NCBI GenBank assembly: GCA_949825025.1
Contig: OX463784.1
Span: 6,331,431 to 6,395,430 of the forward strand
Source: Siphlonurus alternatus
Taxonomy: Eukaryota > Arthropoda > Insecta > Ephemeroptera > Siphlonuridae
Length of the DNA: 64,000 nt
Direction of reading: 5' to 3'
Every line of letters starts with the position of its first letter. Position 1 is the first letter of the stretch. This document shows, piece by piece, positions 34,151 through 47,100 of the stretch. The notes under the pieces are model-generated. The model saw only the letters and a list, made by a program, of their open reading frames with translations, was not told where the DNA came from and did no database searches. The position numbers and the translations under genes are program-made.

Positions 34151-34850
34151 AAAAGTGATTTCATAATTTTAACTCTATAAACTGCAAAATTTTGAATTTC
34201 TCCAATATTTTCGAAATTGAATTTTTACAAAAGGTAATTTCTCTCGATTTTTTTGTCATTTTCAATATTGTGATTCAAGGAGACTACAATTTTTGGAATT
34301 AAGGTCTCTTGCAGGATAAATAATCACATCACTTTCATGGTGACAAAGGTATCACAAGCATGCTCGTAAATGATCCTTTCACTGCAAAGTTCTATCCTGG
34401 AGCATTTTATTGCGACACTGAATTAAAAAGATAAAATACCACATTTTTTATTTGACGGACGAAAATATCAATTATCTGGAGTGAAGATATAATGAATTTA
34501 TTTTAAATTTGATTGTTCATATGGGTGCATAACCTCCAGGGGAACTTAACTCCAAAAAGTCAGATATGAAATAATTGTGATAGTCTTTTTCAGTTAGTTT
34601 AGTAAAAACAATAGTACATCGAATAGAGAATTATCTTTTATAAAATTGAATTTTAAAAATATTATGGAAATTCAAAATACTCCAATATATAGTTTAAATA
34701 ATCACATTGCTTTTATGGTGACAAAGGTATTATAAGCATGCTCGTAAATAAACTTTTCACTGCAAAGTTCTATCCTGGAGCATTTTATTGCGACACTGAT
34801 TTAAGAAGATAAAATACCACACTTTTTTAGTTATCGGACGAAAATACCAA

Positions 34851-35176
34851 TGGACAACATACATGAAAATTTTTTAATGCAGTAATGAATAGAGGGTACC
34901 AAATTATGCTACTCTGAATTCTTTCAGATATTTTTGAGACCCAGAACTATTTTTAAATAATTATTGAAAGTGCAGCCACGCCCCCTGGAGGCGTCAGTAG
35001 GCGTCCAGTCTATCCTTTTTATTAAGGCTGCAGGGGTGCCAACTGAAATCACAGGACTTTCAATAATTATTTAAAAATAGTTCCGGGTTTCAAAATAATC
35101 TGAAAAAATTCAGAGTAGCATAATTTAGTACCCTCTATTCATTTCTGCAATAAAAATTTTTCATGTATTTTGTCCA
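34851..35176. mobile_element. R6a fold-back element captured in the satellite
   Basis: Ends TGGACAACATACATGAAAAT and complement TTTCATGTATTTTGTCCA, with complementary arms of over 100 bp. The centre carries CCACGCCCCCTGGAGGCGTC. Uninterrupted monomers read CCAATTATCTGG at this point, so the exact insertion site is visible: the element lies between CCAA and TTATC, equivalent to a 2-bp AT duplication. Confidence 0.9.
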
Positions 35177-35715
35177 TTATCTGGAGTGGAGGAATAATGA
35201 ATTTATTTTAAATTTGATTGTTCATATGGTTACATAACCTCCAGGGGTCCTTAACTTCAAAAATTGAGATATGAAATAACTGTGATAGTTTTTTTCAACT
35301 ACTTTAGTAAAAGCAATAGTAAATCGAATAGAGAATTATCTATTATAAAATTGAATTTGAAAAATATTATGGAAATTCAAAATACGCCAAAATATAGTTT
35401 AAATAATCACATCTTTTTTTCTGGTGACAAAGGTATCATAAGCATGCTCGTAAATGAATTTTTCACTGCAAAGTTCTATCCTGGAGCATTTTATTGCGAC
35501 ACTGATTTAAGAAGATAAAATTCCACACTTTTTATTTGTCGGACAAAAATATCAATTATCTGGAGTGGAGGAATAATGAATTTATTTTAAATTCGATTGT
35601 TCATATGGTTACATAACCTCCAGGGGACCTTAACTCCAAAAATTCTGATATGAAATAATTGTGATAGTCTTTTTCAGTTACTTTAGTAAAAAAAAATAGT
35701 AAATCGAATAGAGAA

Positions 35716-36101
35716 TAGACAATAATGGTTGCATTTTTTATTTCATTATTAGGAAATATACATTAAATTAAGCTTTTCTGAATTCTTTCAGATTTTTTTG
35801 GGATGCGGGAACTAATTTTAAAAAATATTTAAAATGTCTGAATTTGGGTGGTACACCTGATGGGAAAACCATGACGTCATCGACAGCCAATCACAGCAGC
35901 CGTGACATCATCAACAGCCAATCACAGCACGACAAATGACATCACGGTTGTCCCATCAGGTGTACCACCCAAATTCAGGTATTTTAAATATTTTTTTACA
36001 ATTAGTTCCCTCATTCCAAAAAATCCGAAAAAATTCAGAAAAGCATAATTTTATGTATATTTTCTAATCATGAAATAAAAAAATGCAACCATTATTGTCT
36101 A
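35716..36101. mobile_element. R6b fold-back element with CRE and CCAAT motifs (copy 1)
   Basis: Ends TAGACAATAATGGTTGCATT and its complement. The arms have CTGAATTTGGGTGGTACACC with its mirror. The centre has ATGACGTCATCG (a CRE), AGCCAATCACAGCA repeats and degenerate CREs TGACATCA. Empty monomers read GAGAATTATC here, giving the same AT-or-none duplication pattern as R6a. Confidence 0.9.
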
Positions 36102-36862
36102 TTATCTTTTAAAAAATTGAATTTTAAAAATATTATGGATATTCAAAATACTCCAATATATAGTTTAAATAATCACATCTTTTTTCTGGTGACAAAGGTA
36201 TCACAAGCATGCTCGTAAATGAACCTTTCACTGCAAAGTTCTATCCTGGAGCATTTTATTGCGACACTGATTTATGAAGATAAAATACCACACTTTTTTA
36301 TTTGTTGGACGAAAATACCAATTATCTGGAGTGAAGGAATAATGAATTTCTTTTAAATTTGATTTTTCATATGGTTGCATAACCTCCAGGGGACCTTAAC
36401 TCCAAAAATTCAGATATGAAATAATTGTGATAATCTTTTTCAGTTACTTTAGTAAAAACAATAGTTAATCGAATAGAGAATTATCTTTTAAAAAATTGAA
36501 TTTTAAAAATCATTTGGAAATTCAAAACACTCCAATATATAGAGTTTAAATAATCACATCTTTTTTCTTGTGACAAAGGTATCATAAGCATGCTCGTAAA
36601 TGAACTTTTCACTGCAAAGTTCTATCCTGGAGCATTTTATTGCGACACTGATTTAAGAAGATAAAATTCCACAATTTTTACATGTCGGACGAAAATATCA
36701 ATTATCTGGAGTGGAGGAATAATGAATTTATTTTAAATTTGATTGTTCATAGTGTTACATAACCTCCAGGGGACCTTAACTCCAAAAATTCAGTTATGAA
36801 ATAATTGTGATGGTCTTTTTCAGTTACTTTAGTAAAAAAAAAATAGTAAATCGATTAGAGAA

Positions 36863-37249
36863 TAGACAATAATGGTTGCATTTTTTTATTTCATAATTAG
36901 GAAATATACATAAAATTAAGCTTTTCTGAATTCTTTCAGATTTTTTGGAATGCGGGAAGTAATTTTAAAAAAATATTTAAAATGTCTGAATTTGGGTGGT
37001 TCACCTGATGGGAAAACCATGACGTCATCGACAGCTTATCACAGCAGCCGTGACGTCATCGACAGCCAATCACAGCACGACAAATGACGTCACGGTTGTC
37101 CCATCAGGTGTATTACCCAAATTCAGGTATTTTAAATATTTTTTTAAAATTAGTTCCCGCATTCCAAAAAATCCGAAAAAATTCAGAGAAGCATAATTTT
37201 AGGTATATTTTCTAATCATGAAATAAAAAACTGCAACCATTATTGTCTA
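36863..37249. mobile_element. R6b fold-back element (copy 2), three perfect CREs
   Basis: Three exact TGACGTCA palindromes at 37020-37027, 37051-37058 and 37085-37092, with a CCAATCA between the second and third. The arms match those of the copy at 35716. The following satellite segment is shortened before the next core at 37269. Confidence 0.9.
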
Positions 37250-38156
37250 TTATCTTTCAAAAATTGAATGACAAAGGTATCACAAGCATGCTCGTAAATG
37301 AACCTTTCACTGCAATGTTCTATCCTGGAGCATTTTATTGCGACACTGATTTATGAAGATAAAATACCACACTTTTATTTGTTGGACGAAAATACCAATT
37401 ATCTGGAGTGAAGGAATAATGAATTTCTTTTAAATTTGATTGTTCATATGGTTGCATAACCTCCAGGGGACCTTAACTCCAAAAATTCAGACGCATATAA
37501 TTGTGATAGTCTTTTTCAGTTAGAACAGTAAAAACAATAGTACATAGAATAGAGAATTACCTTTTATAAAATTGAATTTTTAAAATATTATGGAAATACA
37601 AAATACTGCAATTTATAGTTTAAATAATCACATTAATTTTATGGTGACAAAGGTATCATAAGCATGCTCGTAAATGAACCTTTCACTGCAAAGTTCTATC
37701 CTAGAGCATTTTATTGCGACACTGATTTAAGAAGATAAAATACCACACTTTTTTTATTTAGCGGACGAAAATACCAATTATCTGGAGTGAAGGAATAATG
37801 AATTTATTTTAAATTTGATTGTTCATATGGGTGCATAACCTCCAGGGGACCTTAACTCCAAAAAGTCAGATATGAAATAATTGTGATAGTCTTTTTCAGT
37901 TAGTTTAGTAAAAACAATAGTACATCGAATAAAGAATTATCTTTTATAAAATTGAATTTTAAAAATATTATGGAAATTCAAAATACTCCAATATATAGTT
38001 TAAATAATCACATTGCTTTTATGGTGACAAAGGTATTATAAGCATGCTCGTAAATAAACTTTTCACTGCAAAGTTCTATCCTGGAGCATTTTATTGCGAC
38101 ACTGATTTAAGAAGATAAAATACCACACTTTTTTAGTTATCGGACGAAAATACCAA

Positions 38157-38482
38157 TGGACAACATACATGAAAATTTTTTAATGCAGTAATGAATAGAG
38201 GGTACCAAATTATGCTACTCTGAATTCTTTCAGATATTTTTGAGACCCAGAACTATTTTTAAATAATTATTGAAAGTGCAGCCACGCCCCCTGGAGGCAT
38301 CAGTAAGCGTCCAGTCTATCCTTTTTATTAAGGCTGCAGGGGTGCCAACTGAAATCACAGGACTTTCAATAATTATTTAAAAATAGTTCCGGGTTTCAAA
38401 ATAAATTGAAAAAATTCAGAGTAGCATAATTTAGTACCCTCTATTCATTTCTGCAATAAAAAATTTTCATGTATTTTGTCCA
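38157..38482. mobile_element. R6a element, duplicate of 34851
   Basis: Nearly identical to the copy at 34851-35176, at the same site within its monomer, 3.3 kb away. It arose by amplification of the satellite block, not by a second insertion. Confidence 0.9.
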
Positions 38483-39023
38483 TTATCTGGAGTGGAGGAA
38501 TAATGAATTTATTTTAAATTTGATTGTTCATATGGTTACATAACCTCCAGGGGACCTTAACTCCAAAAATTCAGATATGAAATAATTGTGATAGTCTTTT
38601 TCAGTTACTTTAGTAAAAACAATAGAAAATCGAATAGAGAATTATCTTTTATAAAATTGAATTTTAAAAATCACATGGAAATTCAAAACACTCCAATATA
38701 TAGAGTTTAAATAATCACATCTTTTTTCTTGTGACAAAGGTATCATAAGCATGCTCGTAAATGAACTTTTCACTGCAAAGTTCTATCCTGGAGCATTTTA
38801 TTGCGACACTGATTTAAGAAGATAAAATTCCACAATTTTTATATGTCGGACGAAAATATCAATTATCTGGAGTGGAGGAATAATGAATTTATTTTAAATT
38901 TGATTGTTCATAGTGTTACATAACCTCCAGGGGACCTTAACTCCAAAAATTCAGTTATGAAATAATTGTGATGGTCTTTTTCAGTTACTTTAGTAAAAAA
39001 AAAATAGTAAATCGATTAGAGAA

Positions 39024-39410
39024 TAGACAATAATGGTTGCATTTTTTTATTTCATAATTAGGAAATATACATAAAATTAAGCTTTTCTGAATTCTTTCAG
39101 ATTTTTTGGAATGCGGGAAGTAATTTTAAAAAAATATTTAATATGTCTGAATTTGGGTGGTTCACCTGATGGGAAAACCATGACGTCATCGACAGCTTAT
39201 CACAGCAGCCGTGACGTCATCGACAGCCAATCACAGCACGACAAATGATGTCACGGTTGTCCCATCAGGTATACCACCCAAATTCAGGTATTTTAAATAT
39301 TTTTTTAAAATTAGTTCCCGCATTGCAAAAAATCCGAAAAAATTCAGAAAAGCATAATTTTAGGTATATTTTCTAATTATGAAATAAAAAAATGCAACCA
39401 TTTTTATCTA
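39024..39410. mobile_element. R6b fold-back element (copy 3)
   Basis: Very close to copy 2, including GACAGCTTATCACAGCAGCC. Two perfect CREs and one degenerate (TGATGTCA). Same position in the monomer. Confidence 0.9.
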
Positions 39411-40170
39411 TTATCTTTAAAAAAATTGAATTTTAAAAATATTATGGAAATTCAAAATACTCAAATATATAGTTTAAATAATCACATCTTTTTTCTGGTG
39501 ACAAAGGTATCAGAAGCATGCTCGTAAATGAACTTTTCACTGCAAAGTTCTATCCTAGGAGCATTTTATTGCGAAACTGATTTAAGAAGATAAAATACCA
39601 CACTTTATTTGTCGGACGAAAATACCAATTATCTGGAGTGGAGGAATAATGAATTAATTTTAAATTTGATTTTTCATATGGTTGCATAACCTCCAGCGGA
39701 CCTTTACTCCAGAAATTCAGTTATGAAATAATTGTGATAGTCTTTTCAGTTACTTTAGTAAAAACAATAGTAAAGCGAATTGAGAATTATCTTTTATAAA
39801 ATTGAATTTTAAATATATTATGGAAATTCAAAATACTCCAACATATAGAGTTTAAATAATCAGATATTTTTTCTGGTGACAAAGGTATCACAAGCATTCT
39901 CGTAAATGAAGTTTTCACTGCAAAGTTCTATCCTGGAGCATTTTATTGCGACACTGATTTAAGAAAATAAAATACCACACTTTTATTTGTCTGACGAAAA
40001 TTTCAATTATCTGGAGTGAAGGAATAATGAATTTATTTTAAATTTGATTGTTCATATGGTTGCATAACCTCCAGGGGACCTTAACTCCAAAAATTCAGAT
40101 GTGACACAATTGTGATGGTCTTTTTCAGTTATTTTAGTAAAAAAACAAAAATAGAAAATCAAATAGAGAA

Positions 40171-40557
40171 TAGACAATAATGGTTGCATTTTTTTATTTC
40201 ATAAATAGTAAATATATATTAAATTAAGCTTTTCTGAATTCTTTCAGATTTTTTGGGATGCGGTAAATAATTTTAAAAAAATATTTACAATGTCTGAATT
40301 TGGGTGGTACACCTGATGGGACAACCGTGACGTCATCGAAGGCAAATCACAGCAGCCGTGACATCATCAACAGCCAATCACAGCACGGCAAATGACGTCA
40401 CGGTTGTCCCATCACGTGTACCACCCAAATTCAGGAATTTTAAATAATTTTTTAAAATTAGTTCCGGCATTCCAAAAACTGAGAAAAAATTCAGAAAAGC
40501 ATAATTTTTGGTATATTTTCTATTCATGAAATAAAAAAATGCAACAATTTTTGTCTA
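40171..40557. mobile_element. R6b fold-back element (copy 4)
   Basis: Same ends and position. CRE matches include CGTGACGTCATCG and AATGACGTCACGG, with one degenerate site between. More diverged from copies 2 and 3. Confidence 0.9.
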
Positions 40558-40789
40558 TTATCTCATAAAAAATTGAGTTTTAAAAATACAATGGAAATTA
40601 AAAATACTCCAATATATAGTTTAAATAATCACATCTTTTTTCTGGTGACAAGCATGCAAGTATCACAAGCATGCTCGTAAATGAACCTTTCACTGCAAAG
40701 TTCTATCATGGAGCATTTTTTTGCGACACTGATTTTAGAAGGTAAAATACCAAACTATTTGTCGGACGAAAATATCAATTATCTAGAAA

Positions 40790-41132
40790 TGAAAATATAT
40801 TTTCATAAAAAAAAAAAAATCTCTCCTATATTTATTTTTTTTTTTACCATAGTATCTCAAAAATATAATCAAAATCAATACATATCTGAATTTTTTAAAT
40901 TAAGGTCTCCTGCAGTTTATGCAACCATTTTAACAATTAAATAATGTTTCTTTTTTAAAACAAAAATTTGTTTCAAAGTATATTCCGATTATTTGATATT
41001 ACCCTTTTTAAAATTAAAAAAAAAAATTAAATAATTGAAATTTAATTTTTAAATAAATTCATGTTTCCTTCATTCCACATAATTATTATTTTCATCGAAC
41101 AAATAAAAATTGTGATATTTTATCTATATAAA
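40790..41132. repeat. Inversion junction between the two satellite arms
   Basis: Left of about 40800 the satellite reads rightward (core at 40643, then GTCGGACGAAAATATCAATT). Right of it, the same unit appears in reverse, starting with its mid-portion (ATATCTGAATTTTTTAAATT, TTTATGCAACCATTTTAAC) before the first reverse core at 41133. A/T-rich spacer with A and T runs marks the switch. Confidence 0.8.
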
Positions 41133-44100
41133 TCAGTGTCGCAATACAATGCTCCAAGATAGAACTTTGCAGTGAAAAGTTCATTTACGTGCATGCTTGT
41201 GATACCCTTGTCACCATATTAGTTATTCGATTATTATTAAAGTCCCCTAGAGGTTATGCAACAATTTGGACAATTATAACAAAGTTTCTTTAAAAAAAAA
41301 TAACATGTATAAAAGAATTTCGATTATTTGATACGAACCTATATAAAATTAAAATATGTAATAACTGAAAATCAGATCTTGAGTCAACTAGCCTTTTTTC
41401 TTTTTTAATCCATCAAGAATAAAATTTTGTGACAAAAAAAATGTATTGAGTGTCAGAAATTTTGTGATAAAAAAAAATGTATTGAGTGTAAGAAATAATG
41501 TATTTTTAATTACTCAATTGAGCGGCAATGAAAAAAAAAATACAGTCAAATTTTAAATAAATTTATGTTTCCTTCATACCACATAATTATTATTTTCATC
41601 GAACAAATAGTGTGGTATTTTATCTTCTTAAACCAGTGTCGCAATACAATGCTCTAAGATAGAACTTTGCAGTGAAAGGTTCATTTACGTGCATGCTTGT
41701 GATACCTTTGTCAACAAAAGTTATGCGATTATTTAAACTCAGTATATTGGAATATTTTAAATTTCCCAAAAATATTTTCAAAATTCAATTTTTATAAAAG
41801 ATAATTTATCTTTTCGATTTACTTTCATTTTCTCTAAAGTAAATCAAAAAGATTATCAAAATCATGTAATATCTGAATTTTAGGAATTAAAACCCCTAGA
41901 GTTTATGCAACCATTTGGACAATTATAACAATTACTGCTTCTTTAATAAAAAAATAACGTCCATCAAAGTATATCGATTATTGGATTATAATCCAATATT
42001 ATAAAATTAAAAATATTTAATAATTGAAAAACAGATCTAAAATCAAAATTTGCCTGCTTTATTTCTTAATCCATCAGAAATAAATTCTTGTGATGAAAAA
42101 AATATGTATTGAATGTCAGAAATCATGTATTTTTAGTTACTCAATTGAGCAGAAATAAATAAAAAAACAGTAAATTTTTAAATAAATTCATGTTTCCTTC
42201 ATTCCACATAATTATTATTTTCATCGAACAAATAAGAATTGTGATATTTTATCTACATAAATCAGTGTCGCAATACAATGCTCCAAGATAGAACTTTGCA
42301 GTGAAAAGTTCATTTACGTGCATGCTTGTGATACCCTTGTCACCATATAAGTTATTCGATTATTATTAAAGTCCCCTAGAGGTTATGCAACAATTTGGAC
42401 AATTATAACAAAGTTTCTTTAATAAAAATACTAACATGTATAAAAGAATTTCGATTATTTGATACGAACCTATATAAAATTAAAATATATAATAATTGAA
42501 AATCAGATCTTGAGTCAACTAGCCTGCTTTCTTTTTTCATCCATCAAGAATAAAATTTTGTGACAAAAAAAAATGTGTTGAGTGTCAGAAATTTTGTGAT
42601 AAAAAAAATGTATTGAGTGTCAGAAATCATGTATTTTTAATTACTGAATTGAGCGGCAATGAAAAAAAAATAGTCAAATTTTAAATAAATTCATGTTTCC
42701 TTCATACCACATAATTATTATTTTCATCGAACAAATAGTGTGGAATTTTATCTTCTTAAACCAGTGTCACAATACAATGCTCTAAGATAGAACTTTGCAG
42801 TGAAAGGTTCATTTAAGTGCATGCTTGTGATACCTTTGTCACCATAAAAGTTATGCGATTATATAAACTCAATATATTGGAATATTTTGAATTTCCTAAA
42901 AATATTTTCAAAATTCAATTTTCATAAAAGATAATTTATCTTTTCGATTTACTTTCATTTTCTCTAAAGTAAATCAAAAAGATTATCAAAATCATGTAAT
43001 ATCTGAATTTTAGGAATTAAAACCCCTAGAGTTTATGCAACCATTTGGACAATTATAACAATTACTGCTTCTTTAATAAAAAAATAACGTCCATCAAAGT
43101 ATATCGATTATTGGATTATAATCCAATATTATAAAATTAAAAATATGTAATAATTGAAAAACAGATCTTAAATCAAAATTTGCCTGCTTTATTTCTTAAT
43201 CCATCAGAAATAAATTCTTGTGATGAAAAAAATATGTATTGAGTGTCAGAAATCATGTATTTTTAGTTACTCAATTGAGCAGAAATAAATAAAAAAACAG
43301 TAAAATTTTAAATAAATTCATGTTTCCTTCATGCCACATAATTATTATTTTCATTGAACAAATAAAAATTGTATTTTATCTACATAAATCAGTGTCGCAA
43401 TACAATGCTTCAAGATAGAACTTTGCAGTGAAAAGTTCATTTACGTGCATGTTTGTGATACCCTTGTCACCATATAAGTTATTTGATTATTATTAAAGTC
43501 CCCTAGAGGTAATGCAACAATTTGGACAATTATAACAAAGTTTCTTTAATAAAAATAATAACATGTATAAAAGAATTTCGATTATTTGATACGAACCTAT
43601 ATAAAATTAAAATATATAATAATTGAAAATCAGATCTTGAGTCAACTAGCCTGCCTTCTTTTTTCATCCATCAAGAATAAAATTTTGTGACAAAAAAAAT
43701 ATGTTGAGTGTCAGAAATTTTGTGATAAAAAAAAAAAGTAATGAGTGTCAGAAATCATGTATTTTTAATTACTGAATTGAGCAGCAATGAAAAAAAAATT
43801 CCATTCAAATTTTAAATAAATTCATGATTCCTTCATCCCACATAATTATTATTTTCATCGAACAAATAGTGTGGTATTTTATCTTCTTAAACCAGTGTCG
43901 CAATACAATGCTCTAAGATAGAACTTTGCAGTGAAAGGTTCATTTACGTGCATGCTTGTGATACCTTTGTCACCATCAAAGTTATGCGATTATTTAAACT
44001 CAGTATATTGGAATATTTTAAATTTCCCAAAAATATTTTCAAAATTCAATTTTCATAAAAGATAATTTATCTCTTCGATTTACTTTCATTTTCTCTAAAG

Positions 44101-47100
44101 TAAATCAAAAGGATTATCAAAATCATGTAATATCTGAATTTTAGGAATTAAAACCCCTAGAGTTTATGCAACCATTTGGACAATTATAACAATTACTGCT
44201 TCTTTAATAAAAAAATAACGTCCATCAAAGTATGTCGATTATTGGTTTATAATCCAATATTATAAAATTAAAAATATGTAATAATTGAAAAACAGATCTT
44301 AAATCAAAATTTGCCTGCTTTATTTCTTCATCCATCAGAAATAAATTTTTGTGATGAAAAAAATTTGTATTGAGTGGCAGAAATCATGTATTTTTAGTTA
44401 CTCAATTGAGAAGAAATAAATAATAAAAAAAACAGTAAAATTTTAAATGAATTCATGTTTCCTTCATTCCACATAATTATTATTTTCATTGAACAAATAA
44501 AAATTGTATTTTATCTACATAAATCAGTGTCGCAATACAATGCTCCAAGATAGAACTTTGCAGTGAAAAGTTCATTTACGTGCATGCTTGTGATACCCTT
44601 GTCACCATATAAGTTATTCGGTTATTACTAAAGTCACCTAGAGGTTATGCAACAATTTGGACAATTATAACAATGTTTCTTTAATAAAAAAAATAACATG
44701 TATAAAAGAATTTTGATTATTTGATACGAACCTATATAAAATTAAAATATGTAATAACTGAAAATCAGATCTTGTGTCAAATAGCCTGCTTTCTTTTTTC
44801 ATCCATCAAGAATAAAATTTTGTGACAAAAAAAATGTATTGAGTGTCAGAAATTTTGTGATAAAAAAAAATGTATTGAGTGTCAGAAATCATGTATTTTT
44901 AATTACTCAATTGAGCGGCAATGAAAAAAAAATACAGTCAAATTTTAAAAAATTCATGTTAACTTCGTACCACATAATTATTATTTTCATCGAACAAATA
45001 GTGTGGTATTTTATCTTCTTAAACCAGTGTCGCAATACAATGCTCTAAGATAGAACTTTGCAGTGAAAGGTTCATTTACGTGCATGCTTGTGATACCTTT
45101 GTCACCATAAAAGTTATGCGATTATATAAACTCAATATATTGGAATATTTTGAATTTCCCAAAAATATTTTCAAAATTCAATTTTAATAAAAGATAATTT
45201 ATCTCTTCGATTTACTTTCATTTTCTCTAAAGTAAATCAAAAAGATTATCAAAATCATCTAATGGTTGAATTTTAGGAATTAAAACTCCTAGAGTCTATG
45301 CAACCATTTGGACAATTATAACAATTACTGTTTCTTTAATAAAAAAATAACGTGCATCAAAGTATATCGATTATTGTATTATAATCCAATATTATAAAAT
45401 TTAAAATATGCAATAATTGAAAAACAGATCTTAAATCAAAATTTGCCTGCTTTATTTCTTCATCCATCAGGAATAAATTTTTGTGATGAAAAAAATATGT
45501 ATTGAGTGTCAGAAATCATGTATTTGTAGCTACTCAATTGAGCAGAAATAAATAAAAAAATAAACAGTAAATTTTTAAATAAATTCATGTTTCCTTCATT
45601 CCACATAATTATTATTTTCATCGAACAAATAAAAATTGTGGTATTTTGTCTTCATAAATCAGTGTCGCAATACAATGCTCCAAGATTGAACTTTGCAGTG
45701 AAAAGTTCATTTACGTGCATGCTTGTGATACCCTTGTCACAATATAAGTTATTTGATTATTATTAAAGTCTCCTAGAGGTTATGCAACAACTTAGACAAT
45801 TAAAACAATGTTTCTTTAATCAAAAAAATAACATGTATAAAAGAATTTCGATTATTTGATACGAACCTATATCAATTTAAAATATATAATAATTGAAAAT
45901 CAGATCTTGAGTCAACTAGCCTGCTTTCTTTTTTCATCAATCAAGAATAAAATTTTGTGACAAAAAAAATGTGTTGAGTGTAAGAAATTTTGTAATAAAA
46001 AAAAAATGTATTGAGTGTCAGAAATCATTTTTTTTTTTTAATTACTGAATTGAGCGGCAATGAAAAAAAAATAGTCAAATTTTAAATAAATTCATGTTTC
46101 CTTCATACCACATAATTATTATTTTCATCGAACAAATAGTGTGGAATTTTATCTTCTTAAACCAGTGTCACAATACAATGCTCTAAGATAGAACTTTGCA
46201 GTGAAAGGTTCATTTAAGTGCATGCTTGTGATACCTTTGTCACCATAAAAGTTATGCGATTATATAAACTCAATATATTGGAATATTTTGAATTTCCTAA
46301 AAATATTTTCAAAATTCAATTTTCATAAAAGATAATTTATCTCTTCGATTCACTTTCATTTTCTCTAAAGTAAGTCAAAAAGATTATCAAAATCATATAA
46401 TATCTGAATTTTAGGAATTAAAACCCCTAGAGTTTATGCAACCATTTGGACAATTATAACAATTACTGTTTCTTTAATAAAAAAATAACGTGCATCAAAG
46501 TATATCAATTATTGGATTATAATCCAATATTATAAAATTAAAAATATGTAATAATTGAAAAACAGATCTTAAATCAAAATTTGCCTGCTTTATTTCTTCA
46601 TCCATCAGGAATAAATTTTTGTGATGAAAAAAATATGTATTGAGTGTCAGAATTCATGTATTTTTAGTTACTCAATTGAGCAGAAATAAATAAAAAAAAA
46701 AGAAACAGTAAAATTTTATATAAGTTCATGTTTCCTTCATTCCACCTAATTATTATTTTCATCGAACAAATAAAAATTGTGGTATTTTATCTACATAAAC
46801 CAGTGTCGCAATACAATGCTCTAAGATAGAACTTTGCAGTGAAAGGTTCATTTACGTGCATGCTTGTGATACCTTTGTCATTATAAAATTTATTCGATTA
46901 TTTACACTATATATTGGAATTTTTTGACTTTTCAAAATATTTTCAAAAATCAATTTTTATAAAAGATAATTTTTCTCTTCGATTTACTTTTATTTTATCT
47001 AATGTAAGTCAAAAAGAATATCAAAATCATTTCATATCTTTATTTTTTGAATTAAAGTCCCCTAGAGGTTATGCAACCATTTTATCCTTTCGAGTAGTGT

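Larger units (their letters stand above)
34338..40790 (+). repeat. Satellite array, rightward arm (12 monomers)
   Basis: Twelve tandem copies of a unit whose core begins TGGTGACAAAGGTATCACAA and ends TTATTGCGACACTGAT. Core starts are near 34338, 34717, 35421, 36187, 36568, 37269, 37642, 38022, 38730, 39496, 39874 and 40643. Spacing is about 375-381 bp where no insert is present, and about 700-770 bp where a fold-back element is included. Monomers at 34717 and 38022, with their inserts, are near-identical 3.3 kb apart, so larger blocks were duplicated. Short open frames in the array have no protein signature. Confidence 0.95.

Noticed and set aside
34338..34423. Core as a C/D-box small nucleolar RNA
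   Set aside because: The end CACTGA could be a D box, but the start GGTGACA is a poor C box and no terminal stem was found. Not enough to call it.
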